From contig NZ_JAERVL010000022.1 in the NCBI RefSeq assembly GCF_016745835.1, positions 1-42,601 on the forward strand: DNA of 42,601 nucleotides, read 5' to 3'. The notes beneath the pieces were generated by a model. It searched no databases. It was not told the origin of the DNA and saw nothing but the letters and a program-made list of their open reading frames with translations. This stretch comes from Caldalkalibacillus salinus. Its GTDB lineage: Bacteria; Bacillota; Bacilli; Caldalkalibacillales; JCM-10596. This document shows positions 33,252 through 41,096 of the stretch, piece after piece. The number at the start of each line of letters is the position of its first letter. Position 1 is the first letter of the stretch. Made by a program: the position numbers and the translations under genes.

Positions 33252-34268
33252 TTACCCTTCAAACTCTACTAAGGCAGCGAGTAAGGCTTTGATATAGCCG
33301 ATAGAATAGGCAAAGCCAATACTACCGTAACGCCAAGCGATATTAGAGTGTGCCCAGTTTCCGTCTAAATCTGGTGTATCTCCCTCCATCACAGGGACAT
33401 GATCAGGGTTCAAGCAACCGTTAAACCCAACCTTCCTCAGTTCCAGCAGGACCTTAAACATGTTCATGTCGCCATCATCAAGTAACGCTTCTTCAAAAGC
33501 GCCTGCTGTTGGTAAACTTCCTCGTACATTACGGAAATGTATAAGGAAAAGACGATCCTTTCTGCCATAATGGTTGATCTCGTTAAGGACTAACGGACTT
33601 CCACCTTCCTCCGCACGGGTGCCGACACAGTATATATACCCGACGTTCTGATTCGGAAATTCATCCATGATCCTCCGATAACCCAATCCCCCAAACGGCG
33701 TATCATGAAGAGGTGAATCAGACGGATGCATGCCAAGCTTGACACCATACTCCTCACAAACGGGGACCAATTGCGCATACGCTTCTCGAAAACGTGCCCA
33801 CCAGCGTTCATGCTCTTCTAAAGTTGGCGTTTCATGTTTTTGTTTGTTAAAACCAAGACTTTCACCCCGGGCGATGGCCCCTCCTCTCTGTCGAGCTTGA
33901 TAACTCTTAGTCATCTCATTAAACGTATCTCCTGCAAACCTTTGTCTCACGATCGGAATACCCGCTTCACCGAAAACTTTGGCTGCCTTTACTGCGTGTT
34001 CAATTTCCTCTTCACTGCCTTCAGCACGTTGCATATAATTCATAGACAAATCGGGTAAGGTCACTCTATTCACATCTAGTCCAAATGAACGGATTCTCTT
34101 TTTCAACTTCAATAACGCGTCCAGATCCGGATAACCCTGTTCTTTCACCCCAGGGAAAGAAGATCCTGAGCCAAAATCAATACAATCTACCCCAAGCTGA
34201 CATAATTGCTTTAAATCACCATCCGTTAAATCACACGTTGTGGTCGTAATTGATACCTTCATCATCAT
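33252..34268 (-). CDS. Mannonate dehydratase (UxuA)-like TIM-barrel protein
   Basis: The 338-residue protein resembles UxuA. Candidate metal ligands are in KLGMHPSDSP (His), YIYCVGTR (Cys), LIHFRNVRG (His) and LNPDHVPVMEGD (Asp, His). UxuA proper dehydrates D-mannonate to 2-keto-3-deoxygluconate; here the loop HPDDPP of the classic enzyme reads HPSDSP, and no KDG kinase, KDPG aldolase or uronate isomerase gene is nearby. It heads the transport operon of a hexarate locus, so a related acid sugar is more likely than mannonate (inference). GGGAGGG precedes three successive ATG codons. Confidence 0.8.
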   Translation of the reverse strand: MMMKVSITTTTCDLTDGDLKQLCQLGVDCIDFGSGSSFPGVKEQGYPDLDALLKLKKRIRSFGLDVNRVTLPDLSMNYMQRAEGSEEEIEHAVKAAKVFGEAGIPIVRQRFAGDTFNEMTKSYQARQRGGAIARGESLGFNKQKHETPTLEEHERWWARFREAYAQLVPVCEEYGVKLGMHPSDSPLHDTPFGGLGYRRIMDEFPNQNVGYIYCVGTRAEEGGSPLVLNEINHYGRKDRLFLIHFRNVRGSLPTAGAFEEALLDDGDMNMFKVLLELRKVGFNGCLNPDHVPVMEGDTPDLDGNWAHSNIAWRYGSIGFAYSIGYIKALLAALVEFEG

Positions 34269-34452
34269 GACTCCCTCCCATATCTTTAAGTTGTAACGAA
34301 GTAATAGATTAGTAGCGTTTCGTTCAAATGTAACGATATTCTCGTGGTGTATTTAACCTCTCACCACTTAAGTATCCGCTTTCATAATATCTTAGTGAGG
34401 TGTGTCCACTTATGCTTTATCAATATGACTCGTGTTACATTTATTTTTTATA

Positions 34453-34481
34453 ATTGTAAGACAATATAAATAGTAGGTCAA
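34453..34481 (-). promoter_or_regulatory. Promoter and GntR operator of transport operon
   Basis: On the minus strand TTGACC (34476-34481) and TACAAT (34453-34458) are 17 bases apart. The operator TTGTAAGACAA (34454-34464, plus-strand reading) covers the -10 box exactly as in the kdgD promoter. A leader of about 180 bases without a gene follows. Confidence 0.85.
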
Positions 34482-34509
34482 TAATAAAAATTGAAAATAT
34501 TCTCCAAAG

Positions 34510-34552
34510 TAAAAAACCCGACGTCGGATTCATAACTTCCAACAATCGGGTT
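34510..34552 (-). terminator. Terminator of gntR gene
   Basis: AACCCGA pairs with TCGGGTT around a 24-base loop with further partial pairing; on the minus strand six T residues follow. Confidence 0.75.
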
Positions 34553-34568
34553 AAAACAAACCGAGATC

Positions 34569-35270
34569 TTATTGACCTTCGTAATGGCGCATGGCTTTTT
34601 TACGTACATAATCGAGATGATGAAACATCCTGTTGTAGGCTGCAATAGGATCGCGTTGTTCCAATGCTTCATATATGTCCACATGGTGATTTAGCGTTGT
34701 TCCAAGATCGCGATCTTCAAGAGGAATCTGTTCTAGTACTTTGTTATGAAAGTCCTGAAGAGGTTCGATAATGCCTTCAAAAAGTGGATTCTTAGCACTT
34801 AAAGCAATAATTTTGTGGAACTCTTTATCTTGTTCGGAGGAATCATTCGTCGGTAACGCTCTCATCACGTCCATTGTTTCCCTTAATTTCGCCAAATCTT
34901 TCTCTGTAATCTTCTCAGCCGCCAACGTGACCAACCCCAGTTCTAGAGCCACTCTCGTTTCTATAATTGAAGGAATATCTGTTGCTGATAAAGCTAGCAT
35001 CATAGCAAAAGGCTTGCTGCCAATCTTCTCAGAAAAGAAGGTGCCGTTACGTGTTCTACGGTTGACAATACCTAATACTTCAAGGGAAGTCATCGCTTCA
35101 CGTATGACGGGACGGCTGACATTGCATATCTCCATTAACTCCAATTCTGAAGGTAGGCGATCACCGGATTTAAACTGCCCCGTTAGAAGCAGATTTATAA
35201 TTTCATCCATGACCTGATTTGATAATGTTTTTCGGCTTACGGATTTTATTTCGACTTCTTTGTTCCCCAC
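34569..35270 (-). CDS. GntR/FadR-family regulator of hexarate genes
   Basis: The 233-residue protein has an N-terminal winged helix-turn-helix (about residues 12-80: LTGQFKSGDRLPSELELMEI, then VSRPVIREAMTSLEVLGIV) and a C-terminal all-helical FCD domain (about 95-225) with conserved Asp/His positions (EFHKIIALSAKNPLF, LNHHVDIYEALEQRDP) that bind a metal and an acid ligand in relatives. B. subtilis has the comparable YcbG in its glucarate locus. The start is GTG with GGGAGG seven bases upstream. An operator of the shared type lies between its promoter and start, which suggests autoregulation. Confidence 0.9.
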   Translation of the reverse strand: MGNKEVEIKSVSRKTLSNQVMDEIINLLLTGQFKSGDRLPSELELMEICNVSRPVIREAMTSLEVLGIVNRRTRNGTFFSEKIGSKPFAMMLALSATDIPSIIETRVALELGLVTLAAEKITEKDLAKLRETMDVMRALPTNDSSEQDKEFHKIIALSAKNPLFEGIIEPLQDFHNKVLEQIPLEDRDLGTTLNHHVDIYEALEQRDPIAAYNRMFHHLDYVRKKAMRHYEGQ

Positions 35271-35308
35271 AAATATGCCTCCCTACACTCTATATCATAC
35301 AAATCAAT

Positions 35309-35319
35309 TTGTAGGACAA
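35309..35319 (-). promoter_or_regulatory. GntR operator in its own leader
   Basis: TTGTAGGACAA has the same TTGT-N3-ACAA form as the three sites in the other promoters. It lies about ten bases downstream of the -10 box. An adjacent TACAAA/TTTGTA inverted repeat overlaps it. Confidence 0.75.
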
Positions 35320-35329
35320 TTTGCAGAAA

Positions 35330-35358
35330 ATTTTAATGCATTCGGACGCATTTGTCAA
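35330..35358 (-). promoter_or_regulatory. Sigma-A promoter of gntR gene
   Basis: On the minus strand TTGACA (35353-35358) and TAAAAT (35330-35335) are 17 bases apart. Confidence 0.75.
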
Positions 35359-35386
35359 GGTGAGGGACTGACACAGTAATGGGTAA

Positions 35387-36400
35387 TCAGTCCTTCTTGC
35401 GTGCCAGTTCGTCTCGATCGTCCGCTTGGGGCACCTGCTCCATCCAGGCATGTTGAATAAGCAGGTTAGCACCATCCTCTGCATATTTCATAACTTCCCC
35501 CATTAACCGTGTATACTGTGCTATAATGTCACGGCGCGTACTCCCGGCCATACCATCTCCGTAATTTCCAATGCCACCATAAGTTAAAATGCCTGTGTGG
35601 ACAGCCATCAGCTTATCTGAAAAAGGTGCGGATCTAGAATCCATCACCGAATCATCCCACAGCTTTGGAGCGGGTAGTTTGTCTTCAATCAAAATAGAAC
35701 TCATCACTTCTGCATGTTTACCTGATATGTCCCGCCCTCTAATGAAATATTCTCGCACATCTTCGGATTGACACACCTGGCTAAACCCAATCAGTGTCAT
35801 ACGACCAATGACATTCGTTTGTATATTGGTGAATAAATGGTTAATCTCTATGGCATGTAAAGGTCGACGGTCTCCTAGCCAGCCTGTTAAGAAACCTGGC
35901 TTTTGCACAAAGTCAATGTCTTCAGGCGTTGAAATATACGGCGGACGAATATATAAGCCTTTGTTTAATAACAGCTTTCTTACTGTGTTATAGAGTTGTG
36001 TGGAATCGGCGATACATGTACTAATAAAATTGGCCACGTCTGAACGAGCCATATTGGGCAGTATCATGCCATAATTGTGTAGTGCAATTTTGGTCATGTG
36101 ATGGATATAGTATAAGAAATACGTATCAGAAAAAAGTCGGGGGGCAGTGGGAATGACATCATCCTCTGTGAACCCGTGCGGTAGAGGATGGTTCTCATGA
36201 TGGAATATATCTGCGATGGTCTGTACGTGATCCTTGGACATACTTAAAGCCTGTTTGAGGTTTTCTTCGATCTGTACATCTTCTACCTTCTCTAAAAAAT
36301 ACGTGAGTGTACAGACCGACATAGTTTCCATCATATAAGTTGTCCATAACGTTCCTATTTCCGATGACGTTAAGCGAATGTTATGCTCTGTTTTAGCCAT
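35387..36400 (-). CDS. DUF3231-family protein
   Basis: The 337-residue protein consists of two similar helical halves. Each begins with a segment like TSSEIGTLWTTYMMETMSVC or HAIEINHLFTNIQTNVIGRM and contains an H...I..IL/F.E...P.P stretch (HVQTIADIFHHENHPLPHGF; HAEVMSSILIEDKLPAPKLW). This duplicated layout is DUF3231, found in spore-forming Bacilli; the function is unknown, a ferritin-like bundle is possible. ATG at 36400 is chosen because AAGGAG lies upstream and MAKTEHN is a typical start; the longer frame to 36502 has no ribosome site. A hairpin GGACTGA/TCAGTCC overlaps its stop codon. Confidence 0.82.
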   Translation of the reverse strand: MAKTEHNIRLTSSEIGTLWTTYMMETMSVCTLTYFLEKVEDVQIEENLKQALSMSKDHVQTIADIFHHENHPLPHGFTEDDVIPTAPRLFSDTYFLYYIHHMTKIALHNYGMILPNMARSDVANFISTCIADSTQLYNTVRKLLLNKGLYIRPPYISTPEDIDFVQKPGFLTGWLGDRRPLHAIEINHLFTNIQTNVIGRMTLIGFSQVCQSEDVREYFIRGRDISGKHAEVMSSILIEDKLPAPKLWDDSVMDSRSAPFSDKLMAVHTGILTYGGIGNYGDGMAGSTRRDIIAQYTRLMGEVMKYAEDGANLLIQHAWMEQVPQADDRDELARKKD

Positions 36401-36654
36401 ATTTGTGGTCGCTCCTTGCAGAAAAGTGTTACTTTTATTTTGCCAATAGTCATGGAGAACATGCATGTTAACTGGAAGCATTCTGCCCTCTTCTGCCGTC
36501 ATGGCAAGTCATGTTGTGAGATAAATGTGTCAACAGGTTCAGTTGGTGAACGTATGATCAATGTGGTTGGGTTGAAATTAAACGAATGGTTGAAGACATG
36601 CACATTTGCTCGGTATACAATAGTGACGTCATGAAGGGAAAGGAGGAACATCTA

Positions 36655-37269
36655 TTGTTACAAGCGAGTATACATGGCGCCATTCTTGCATTGGGGCTGA
36701 TACTCCCCTTAGGCGTGCAGAATGTATTTATATTTAATCAGGGGGCGACACAAAAAACGTTTTTCAGAGCGCTTCCTGCCGTCATCACGGCTTCACTCTG
36801 TGACACGCTACTGATCTTACTTGCCGTTCTAGGTGTATCCGTTATTGTGTTGACTTTTGCTTGGTTAAAGGTGACGATCTATATCATTGGCGTGCTATTC
36901 TTAGGTTATATGGGCTGGGTCATATGGCGGACGGATCCATCGGTGCAAAGTCGGACGGATGAAGGGATGTCGATTAAAAAGCAAGTGGCTTTCGCGGCTT
37001 CGGTATCCCTATTAAATCCACACGCTATCATGGATACGATCGGGGTCATAGGCACGAACTCCCTCTCCTATACAGGGGAAGAAAAAGTGATGTTTAGCAT
37101 CATGACCATACTGGTCTCTTGGATATGGTTCTTACTCCTCGCAGTGGCGGGTCGGAATATAGGAAAGCTCGATGCTACCGGGCAATGGATGCGGAGGATT
37201 AATGTCTTGTCGGCCATCATCATTTGGGGTGTGGCCTTTTATATGATTAGACAATTACTCCATATGTAA
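36655..37269 (+). CDS. LysE/ArgO-family amino acid exporter
   Basis: This membrane protein has about 204 residues and six helices. The family signature is at the N-terminus: GAILALGLILPLGVQNVFIFNQG, with later ASVSLLNPHAIMDTIGVIG. LysE/ArgO proteins export basic amino acids. AAAGGAGG lies eight bases before a TTG at 36655, which gives the usual N-terminus; ATG at 36631 overlaps the ribosome site and is less likely. It is divergent from the DUF3231 gene with about 250 bases between, in which I see no clear operator. Confidence 0.88.
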   Translation: MLQASIHGAILALGLILPLGVQNVFIFNQGATQKTFFRALPAVITASLCDTLLILLAVLGVSVIVLTFAWLKVTIYIIGVLFLGYMGWVIWRTDPSVQSRTDEGMSIKKQVAFAASVSLLNPHAIMDTIGVIGTNSLSYTGEEKVMFSIMTILVSWIWFLLLAVAGRNIGKLDATGQWMRRINVLSAIIIWGVAFYMIRQLLHM

Positions 37270-37280
37270 AATCTCCGTAC

Positions 37281-37322
37281 AAAAAAAGGGTGCTCAAAAG
37301 GACAAATTCCTTTTAAGCACCC
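37281..37322 (-). terminator. Terminator of nitroreductase gene
   Basis: GGGTGCT and AAAAGG pair with CCTTTT and AGCACCC; on the minus strand seven T residues follow. It may also slow plus-strand transcripts of the exporter gene. Confidence 0.8.
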
Positions 37323-37347
37323 GAATCAAACTGATCATACGACAAGA

Positions 37348-38013
37348 CTACTTAATCCACTGAACAACTTCTTCTTTCGTCTTTCTCGTTTTTGGACGTG
37401 GCTCTTCTACGCGGTGGCCAAAGGCAACCATCACAGAGATACCATACTCGCCGTCTTCTGTTAATCCTTCTTCTTCTAAGATCTGATCAACTGCTGTGAT
37501 ATCAAAGCCTTCGATAGGACAAGAGTCGATCCCGATTTGGGCAGCAGCAGTCATCATGTTACCTAAAGCGATGTAGGTTTGCTTACAGGACCAATCAAAC
37601 ATTGTTTTTTCATTCTCTAGAATTTGGAATTCCTCTTGGAAGCTCTTATAACGGTCGAAGAAACCTTCAATCACATCCTCTGGCATCTTCTTCACGTGTC
37701 TCAGATGATTAATCACATAATCTGAATCATACTTCACGTTCTTCCGCGCTAATATGAGAACGAAGTGACTAGCGGTCGGTAGCTGCCCTTGGGCGCCCCA
37801 TGAAACGTTACGAAGTTTCTCTCTCAAATCAGAGTTTTGAACAACGACAAACTTCCACGGTTCGAGTCCGACAGAACTTGGTGATAGTCTTCCAGTTTCT
37901 AGGATGAAATCAATATCTTCTTGCGCGATTTTTTTATCTGGATCGAATGCCTTTGTTGCGTGTCTAAACTCATAAGCACTGATAATGTCTTGTTTTAATT
38001 GTTCTCTATCCAT
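37348..38013 (-). CDS. hypO: NAD(P)H nitroreductase / flavin oxidoreductase, HypO (YfkO)-like
   Basis: The 221-residue flavoprotein follows B. subtilis YfkO (HypO) along its whole length: [33 protein letters not shown] (FMN loop), [30 protein letters not shown] with CPIEGF, and the end [18 protein letters not shown]. In B. subtilis HypO is induced by hypochlorite under the control of HypR; a HypR-like gene lies 1.7 kb away here. ATG at 38013 gives the length of YfkO; GGAG lies upstream. It has its own promoter and terminator. Confidence 0.92.
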   Translation of the reverse strand: MDREQLKQDIISAYEFRHATKAFDPDKKIAQEDIDFILETGRLSPSSVGLEPWKFVVVQNSDLREKLRNVSWGAQGQLPTASHFVLILARKNVKYDSDYVINHLRHVKKMPEDVIEGFFDRYKSFQEEFQILENEKTMFDWSCKQTYIALGNMMTAAAQIGIDSCPIEGFDITAVDQILEEEGLTEDGEYGISVMVAFGHRVEEPRPKTRKTKEEVVQWIK

Positions 38014-38135
38014 TTCTCTCCGCACTCCTTTTATTTCACTTGTATGGTGTACATCGTGTGCTCAATAGACGAGGTGTGGGACCAACACCAACGATATTGG
38101 CTGTAGATTAGCAAGATAAAGTTACTATATTTTTA

Positions 38136-38164
38136 AAAGTATCATGGCCCTATTGCAGTGTCAA
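38136..38164 (-). promoter_or_regulatory. Promoter of nitroreductase gene
   Basis: On the minus strand TTGACA (38159-38164) and TACTTT (38136-38141) are 17 bases apart. The 120-base leader contains a GGTGT/ACACC inverted repeat. Confidence 0.6.
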
Positions 38165-38259
38165 ATTTTATGATGGGCTTATATCGAGGGCAAGTTTGGG
38201 TTAAAACAAAAGATAGGTAAAGTAGCGATGTTATGAAATGTTATAAGAAGGAGAACGTT

Positions 38260-38775
38260 ATGTCTAGTCAACCATTAAAGTCTCATCTCAACCACACATT
38301 GCTGTGGCGTAAACGCAATTTATGGTCAGGTGTCCTATTTGGTATCGGTTTGATCGCTTTTATCGATGAAGCGGTCTTCCACCAGCTTCTACATTGGCAT
38401 CATTTTTACGATCGATCGACAACGGAAGTGGGCCTTGTATCTGATGGTCTGTTCCACGCCCTCAGTTGGTTTGCCACGATTGGCGGGCTGTTCATATTTG
38501 CTGACTTGCGACGGCGACAAGCATGGTTACCCAAGCGATGGTTGGGCGGCGTACTCTTAGGGGCTGGAGGGTTCCAGCTGTACGACGGCATCATACATCA
38601 TAAACTAATGGGCGTCCACCAGGTTCGCTATGTCGAGGATGTCTTCATCTACGATGTCGTATGGAATGCGACTGCCCTCGCAATAATTGTCGCTGGCCTG
38701 GTTCTTATAACCCGCTCCAAACGTGATGAAGCCCAGCAAGAAGGGATGTTGGCCAATGGCGAATCATCATACTAG
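38260..38775 (+). CDS. DUF2243-family membrane protein
   Basis: The 171-residue protein has four predicted helices and a His-rich set of loops: GLIAFIDEAVFHQLLHWHHF after the first helix, SDGLFHALSW, and LYDGIIHHKLMGVHQVRY. These are the marks of DUF2243. The many His residues at membrane edges suggest metal or heme handling, but no function is known. ATG at 38260 follows AAGGAG. Its 3' end overlaps the CtaG-like gene by 20 bases; the two families are commonly neighbours. Confidence 0.88.
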   Translation: MSSQPLKSHLNHTLLWRKRNLWSGVLFGIGLIAFIDEAVFHQLLHWHHFYDRSTTEVGLVSDGLFHALSWFATIGGLFIFADLRRRQAWLPKRWLGGVLLGAGGFQLYDGIIHHKLMGVHQVRYVEDVFIYDVVWNATALAIIVAGLVLITRSKRDEAQQEGMLANGESSY

Positions 38776-39586
38776 CCTCGGCACTGATGTGCTTGCAAAC
38801 GCATCACACGTAGATGTACTCGCTTTATGTATCGTTGTTGGTGCAATCTTGGGCTATCCGGTCATGGCTTACCGTACGAACGAAAAGTATAAGCAGTGGC
38901 CCTTTGTTCGTTATATGTCTTGGTATACGGGTGTGCTTTGTGTGGCTAGTGCTCTCGTTGGTCCGATGGCCACGCGCGCCCACCATGATTTTACTTTTCA
39001 TATGGTCGGGCATTTGCTCATCGGTATGCTCGGCCCTTTACTCCTAGCTCTTGCAGCTCCGATGACCCTTACCTTAAGATATGTAGAGGTGCAGACGGCT
39101 CGCCATCTCACGTCCATTTTGAAGAGCCAGCTGGCTCATCGTTTACAAGATCCGCTTGTCGCTTCTGTCCTTAACATCGGCGGTTTGTGGGTGCTCTATG
39201 CCACACCCTTATATTCAGCGATGCAGACGTACACGTTTTTACATGTCGTGGTGCACGTCCACGTGTTTCTAGCGGGGTATCTTTTTACAGTGGCCATGAT
39301 CGATATCGATCCTAAGCCGCATAAGCCAAACAACGTGTACCGCGCCATTGTCTTCCTCCTCGCTCTGACAGGACACGGCATACTAGCAAAGTATATCTAC
39401 GCCTATCCCCCAGCTGGTGTTTCAGCATCGCAAGCAGAGTTAGGGGCAAAAGTCATGTACTACGGTGGTGATTTGATCGATGCGTGGCTCCTCTATATTT
39501 TTTGTTATCAATGGTATCGGTCCGTGCGTCCTAGAACAGCTCTGGACTCCCTTACCCCTACCACAAATGGGCCGAGGCCCTTATAA
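38756..39586 (+). CDS. Cytochrome c oxidase assembly factor CtaG-family membrane protein
   Basis: This 276-residue protein has seven or so predicted helices and belongs to the caa3-type CtaG family (PF09678 type): THMVGHLLIGMLGPLLLALAAP-like segment (here FHMVGHLLIGMLGPLLLALA), HVVVHVHVFLAGYLFTVAMI, GHGILAKYIYA and MYYGGDLIDAWLLYIF. Some members help to insert copper into oxidase; many occur with DUF2243 and have no tested role. The start at 38756 (AAGAAGGG upstream) is inside the end of the preceding gene, indicating coupling. Confidence 0.88.
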   Translation: MANHHTSLGTDVLANASHVDVLALCIVVGAILGYPVMAYRTNEKYKQWPFVRYMSWYTGVLCVASALVGPMATRAHHDFTFHMVGHLLIGMLGPLLLALAAPMTLTLRYVEVQTARHLTSILKSQLAHRLQDPLVASVLNIGGLWVLYATPLYSAMQTYTFLHVVVHVHVFLAGYLFTVAMIDIDPKPHKPNNVYRAIVFLLALTGHGILAKYIYAYPPAGVSASQAELGAKVMYYGGDLIDAWLLYIFCYQWYRSVRPRTALDSLTPTTNGPRPL

Positions 39587-39694
39587 CATGTGGCCATCGC
39601 AGCTCGTTTAAAAGTAAAAAGGAGCGACAAGACGTTTAGACACAACACGTGTCCGTAACATATTTTACTAAGCGCCCCTGCTGAACGAGGGTCA

Positions 39695-40087
39695 TTAATT
39701 CTTTTCATTCGACCACTCTTCATTGTTTTGTTTGATTTGGTTGATGCGCATTTTTCCCCAGTCGTACATCATGTCTATGATTGGTAACAAGGTCATACCA
39801 AGCTCCGTCATGGAGTACTCTACCTTAGGCGGCACTTCAGGGTACACCTCTCGATGCACAATCCCGTCTTCTATTAGCTCCCGCAGCTGATTGGTTAATA
39901 TTTTATGTGAAATCTTAGGAAAAAGTCTCTGTAGGTCACTAAATCGATGGGGCCCCTCTACGCCTAAGTGCCATAGAATAACGACCTTCCACTTTCCACT
40001 TATTATGGACAGTGTCAATTCTTTCTCACAATTAAAGTCACCATTTTGTATCTTCTGCTTAATATCTTCTCGTAGTGTTTCGGACAT
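39695..40087 (-). CDS. hypR: HxlR/DUF24-family redox regulator, HypR-like
   Basis: The 130-residue winged-helix protein closely follows B. subtilis Hyp[21 protein letters not shown], then [20 protein letters not shown] and the wing [19 protein letters not shown]. HypR activates hypO after a disulfide forms upon hypochlorite or disulfide stress. The sensing Cys is kept (Cys20 here, in an N-terminus longer by a few residues) but it is the only Cys in the protein, so the two-Cys intersubunit switch described for B. subtilis cannot form in the same way. GGGAGG precedes the ATG. It is divergent from the DJ-1/PfpI gene. Confidence 0.88.
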   Translation of the reverse strand: MSETLREDIKQKIQNGDFNCEKELTLSIISGKWKVVILWHLGVEGPHRFSDLQRLFPKISHKILTNQLRELIEDGIVHREVYPEVPPKVEYSMTELGMTLLPIIDMMYDWGKMRINQIKQNNEEWSNEKN

Positions 40088-40104
40088 GTTGTCGACCTCC
40101 CTAT

Positions 40105-40194
40105 AGCTAATGTCTAAACGAGGTGAAGGGGCATATACCCTCAGTATTTTATCCAGCGTTGATATTGGTGCTAAACATTAGCTTTTATATGCCC
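40105..40194. promoter_or_regulatory. Interleaved inverted repeats between hypR and DJ-1/PfpI gene
   Basis: AGCTAATGT (40105-40113) is the inverse of ACATTAGCT (40175-40183), and GGGCATATA (40129-40137) is the inverse of TATATGCCC (40186-40194). The pairs are interleaved, not nested. They lie in the shared promoter region and may hold HypR sites for both genes. Confidence 0.6.
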
Positions 40195-40331
40195 TGCTCC
40201 TCTATAAAAAGTAACCTATGGGTAACCTGCGTACAAAAAAGTGCATACTTCTCAAGTGTATAGGACCTCAGTTAGAATATGACATGTACGATACTGAGAT
40301 ATTGAAATATATTTTTAGGAGGTCACCTATT

Positions 40332-40850
40332 ATGAGCAAAAAGGCTTTATTCATTATACCACCTGAACGGTTCAATGAAGTTGAGCTCTTTCATCCAAAG
40401 CTAGCGTTAGAAGAGGCAGGCGTAGAGGTTACGATTGCCAGTACCAAAACAGGTGAAGTAACAGGAGACTATCAGGGTAAAATCAATGTTGATGTTGCCT
40501 TCTCTGATATTTCTGCCACTGACTTTGACGTGGTGGCCGTTATTGGTGGTTCCGGTACAATCGACCATCTATGGGAAAACAATGAGTTAAACCAATTCTT
40601 GAAGCAAACGCATAATCAAAAAGTTCTACTCACAGGCATCTGTGCAGGTTCCGTCTCCGTGGCCAAAACAGGGTTACTCACGGAACGCCAAGCCACATGT
40701 TTCCCTGTTGACGTCATGATTAATCAACTGAAAGAGAATGACGTCAATTATGTGGTTGAAGAGGTTGTTGTTCACAGCGATATCATCACAAGTAACGGAC
40801 CAGATGGCGCAAAAGCATTCGGGAATGCGCTTGTTGAGGCATTAAAATAA
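40332..40850 (+). CDS. DJ-1/PfpI-family protein (YfkM-like)
   Basis: The 172-residue cytoplasmic protein has the DJ-1/PfpI fold: KKALFIIPPERFNEVELFHP with the conserved Glu, VAVIGGSGTIDHLW, and the nucleophile-elbow Cys at about 104 in LLTGICAGSVSVA. It resembles B. subtilis general stress protein YfkM and YraA, linked to repair or removal of glyoxal-damaged and oxidised material. AGGAGG lies before the ATG at 40332; the longer frame from 40218 lacks support. Its position facing hypR suggests control by HypR (inference). It has its own terminator. Confidence 0.9.
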   Translation: MSKKALFIIPPERFNEVELFHPKLALEEAGVEVTIASTKTGEVTGDYQGKINVDVAFSDISATDFDVVAVIGGSGTIDHLWENNELNQFLKQTHNQKVLLTGICAGSVSVAKTGLLTERQATCFPVDVMINQLKENDVNYVVEEVVVHSDIITSNGPDGAKAFGNALVEALK

Positions 40851-40867
40851 AGCTGTAGAAAAGAAGT

Positions 40868-40911
40868 GAAGTCAAGATCAAGTCACACTCATCTTGGCTT
40901 CTTTTTTTTTC
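40868..40911 (+). terminator. Terminator of DJ-1/PfpI gene
   Basis: GAAGTCAAGAT pairs with ATCTTGGCTTC (one G-T), followed by nine or more T residues. Confidence 0.9.
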
Positions 40912-41034
40912 TTAGGAAAGCTAAGGCTAACGTTGTCATGACTGATCATGATTCATCACATCACTCTTCTTTTTTACCTTACCACAAAGTAATGATAGAG
41001 TAACAACTAGCGCGTATCCGTTATCATTGGAACA

Positions 41035-41061
41035 GAAAAAAGACGTCACTGTACTGACGCC
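41035..41061 (-). terminator. Terminator of small helix-turn-helix gene
   Basis: GACGTCA pairs with TGACGCC with one mismatch around CTGTAC; on the minus strand six T residues follow. Confidence 0.75.
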
Positions 41062-41096
41062 TCATCACTAAAGAAAAATATATGAGTTCCTATTAC

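Noticed and set aside
34330-34420. cre-like TGAAAGCGGATACT in the transport operon leader
   Set aside because: It has two mismatches at conserved positions of the cre consensus and lacks dyad symmetry.
34771-35217. 148-codon plus-strand frame inside the gntR gene
   Set aside because: It is antisense to a clear GntR/FadR gene, lacks a ribosome site and has no recognisable domain.
39587-39694. GACAC/GTGTC hairpin between the CtaG-like and hypR genes
   Set aside because: The stem is five pairs long without a T tract; I do not count it as a terminator.
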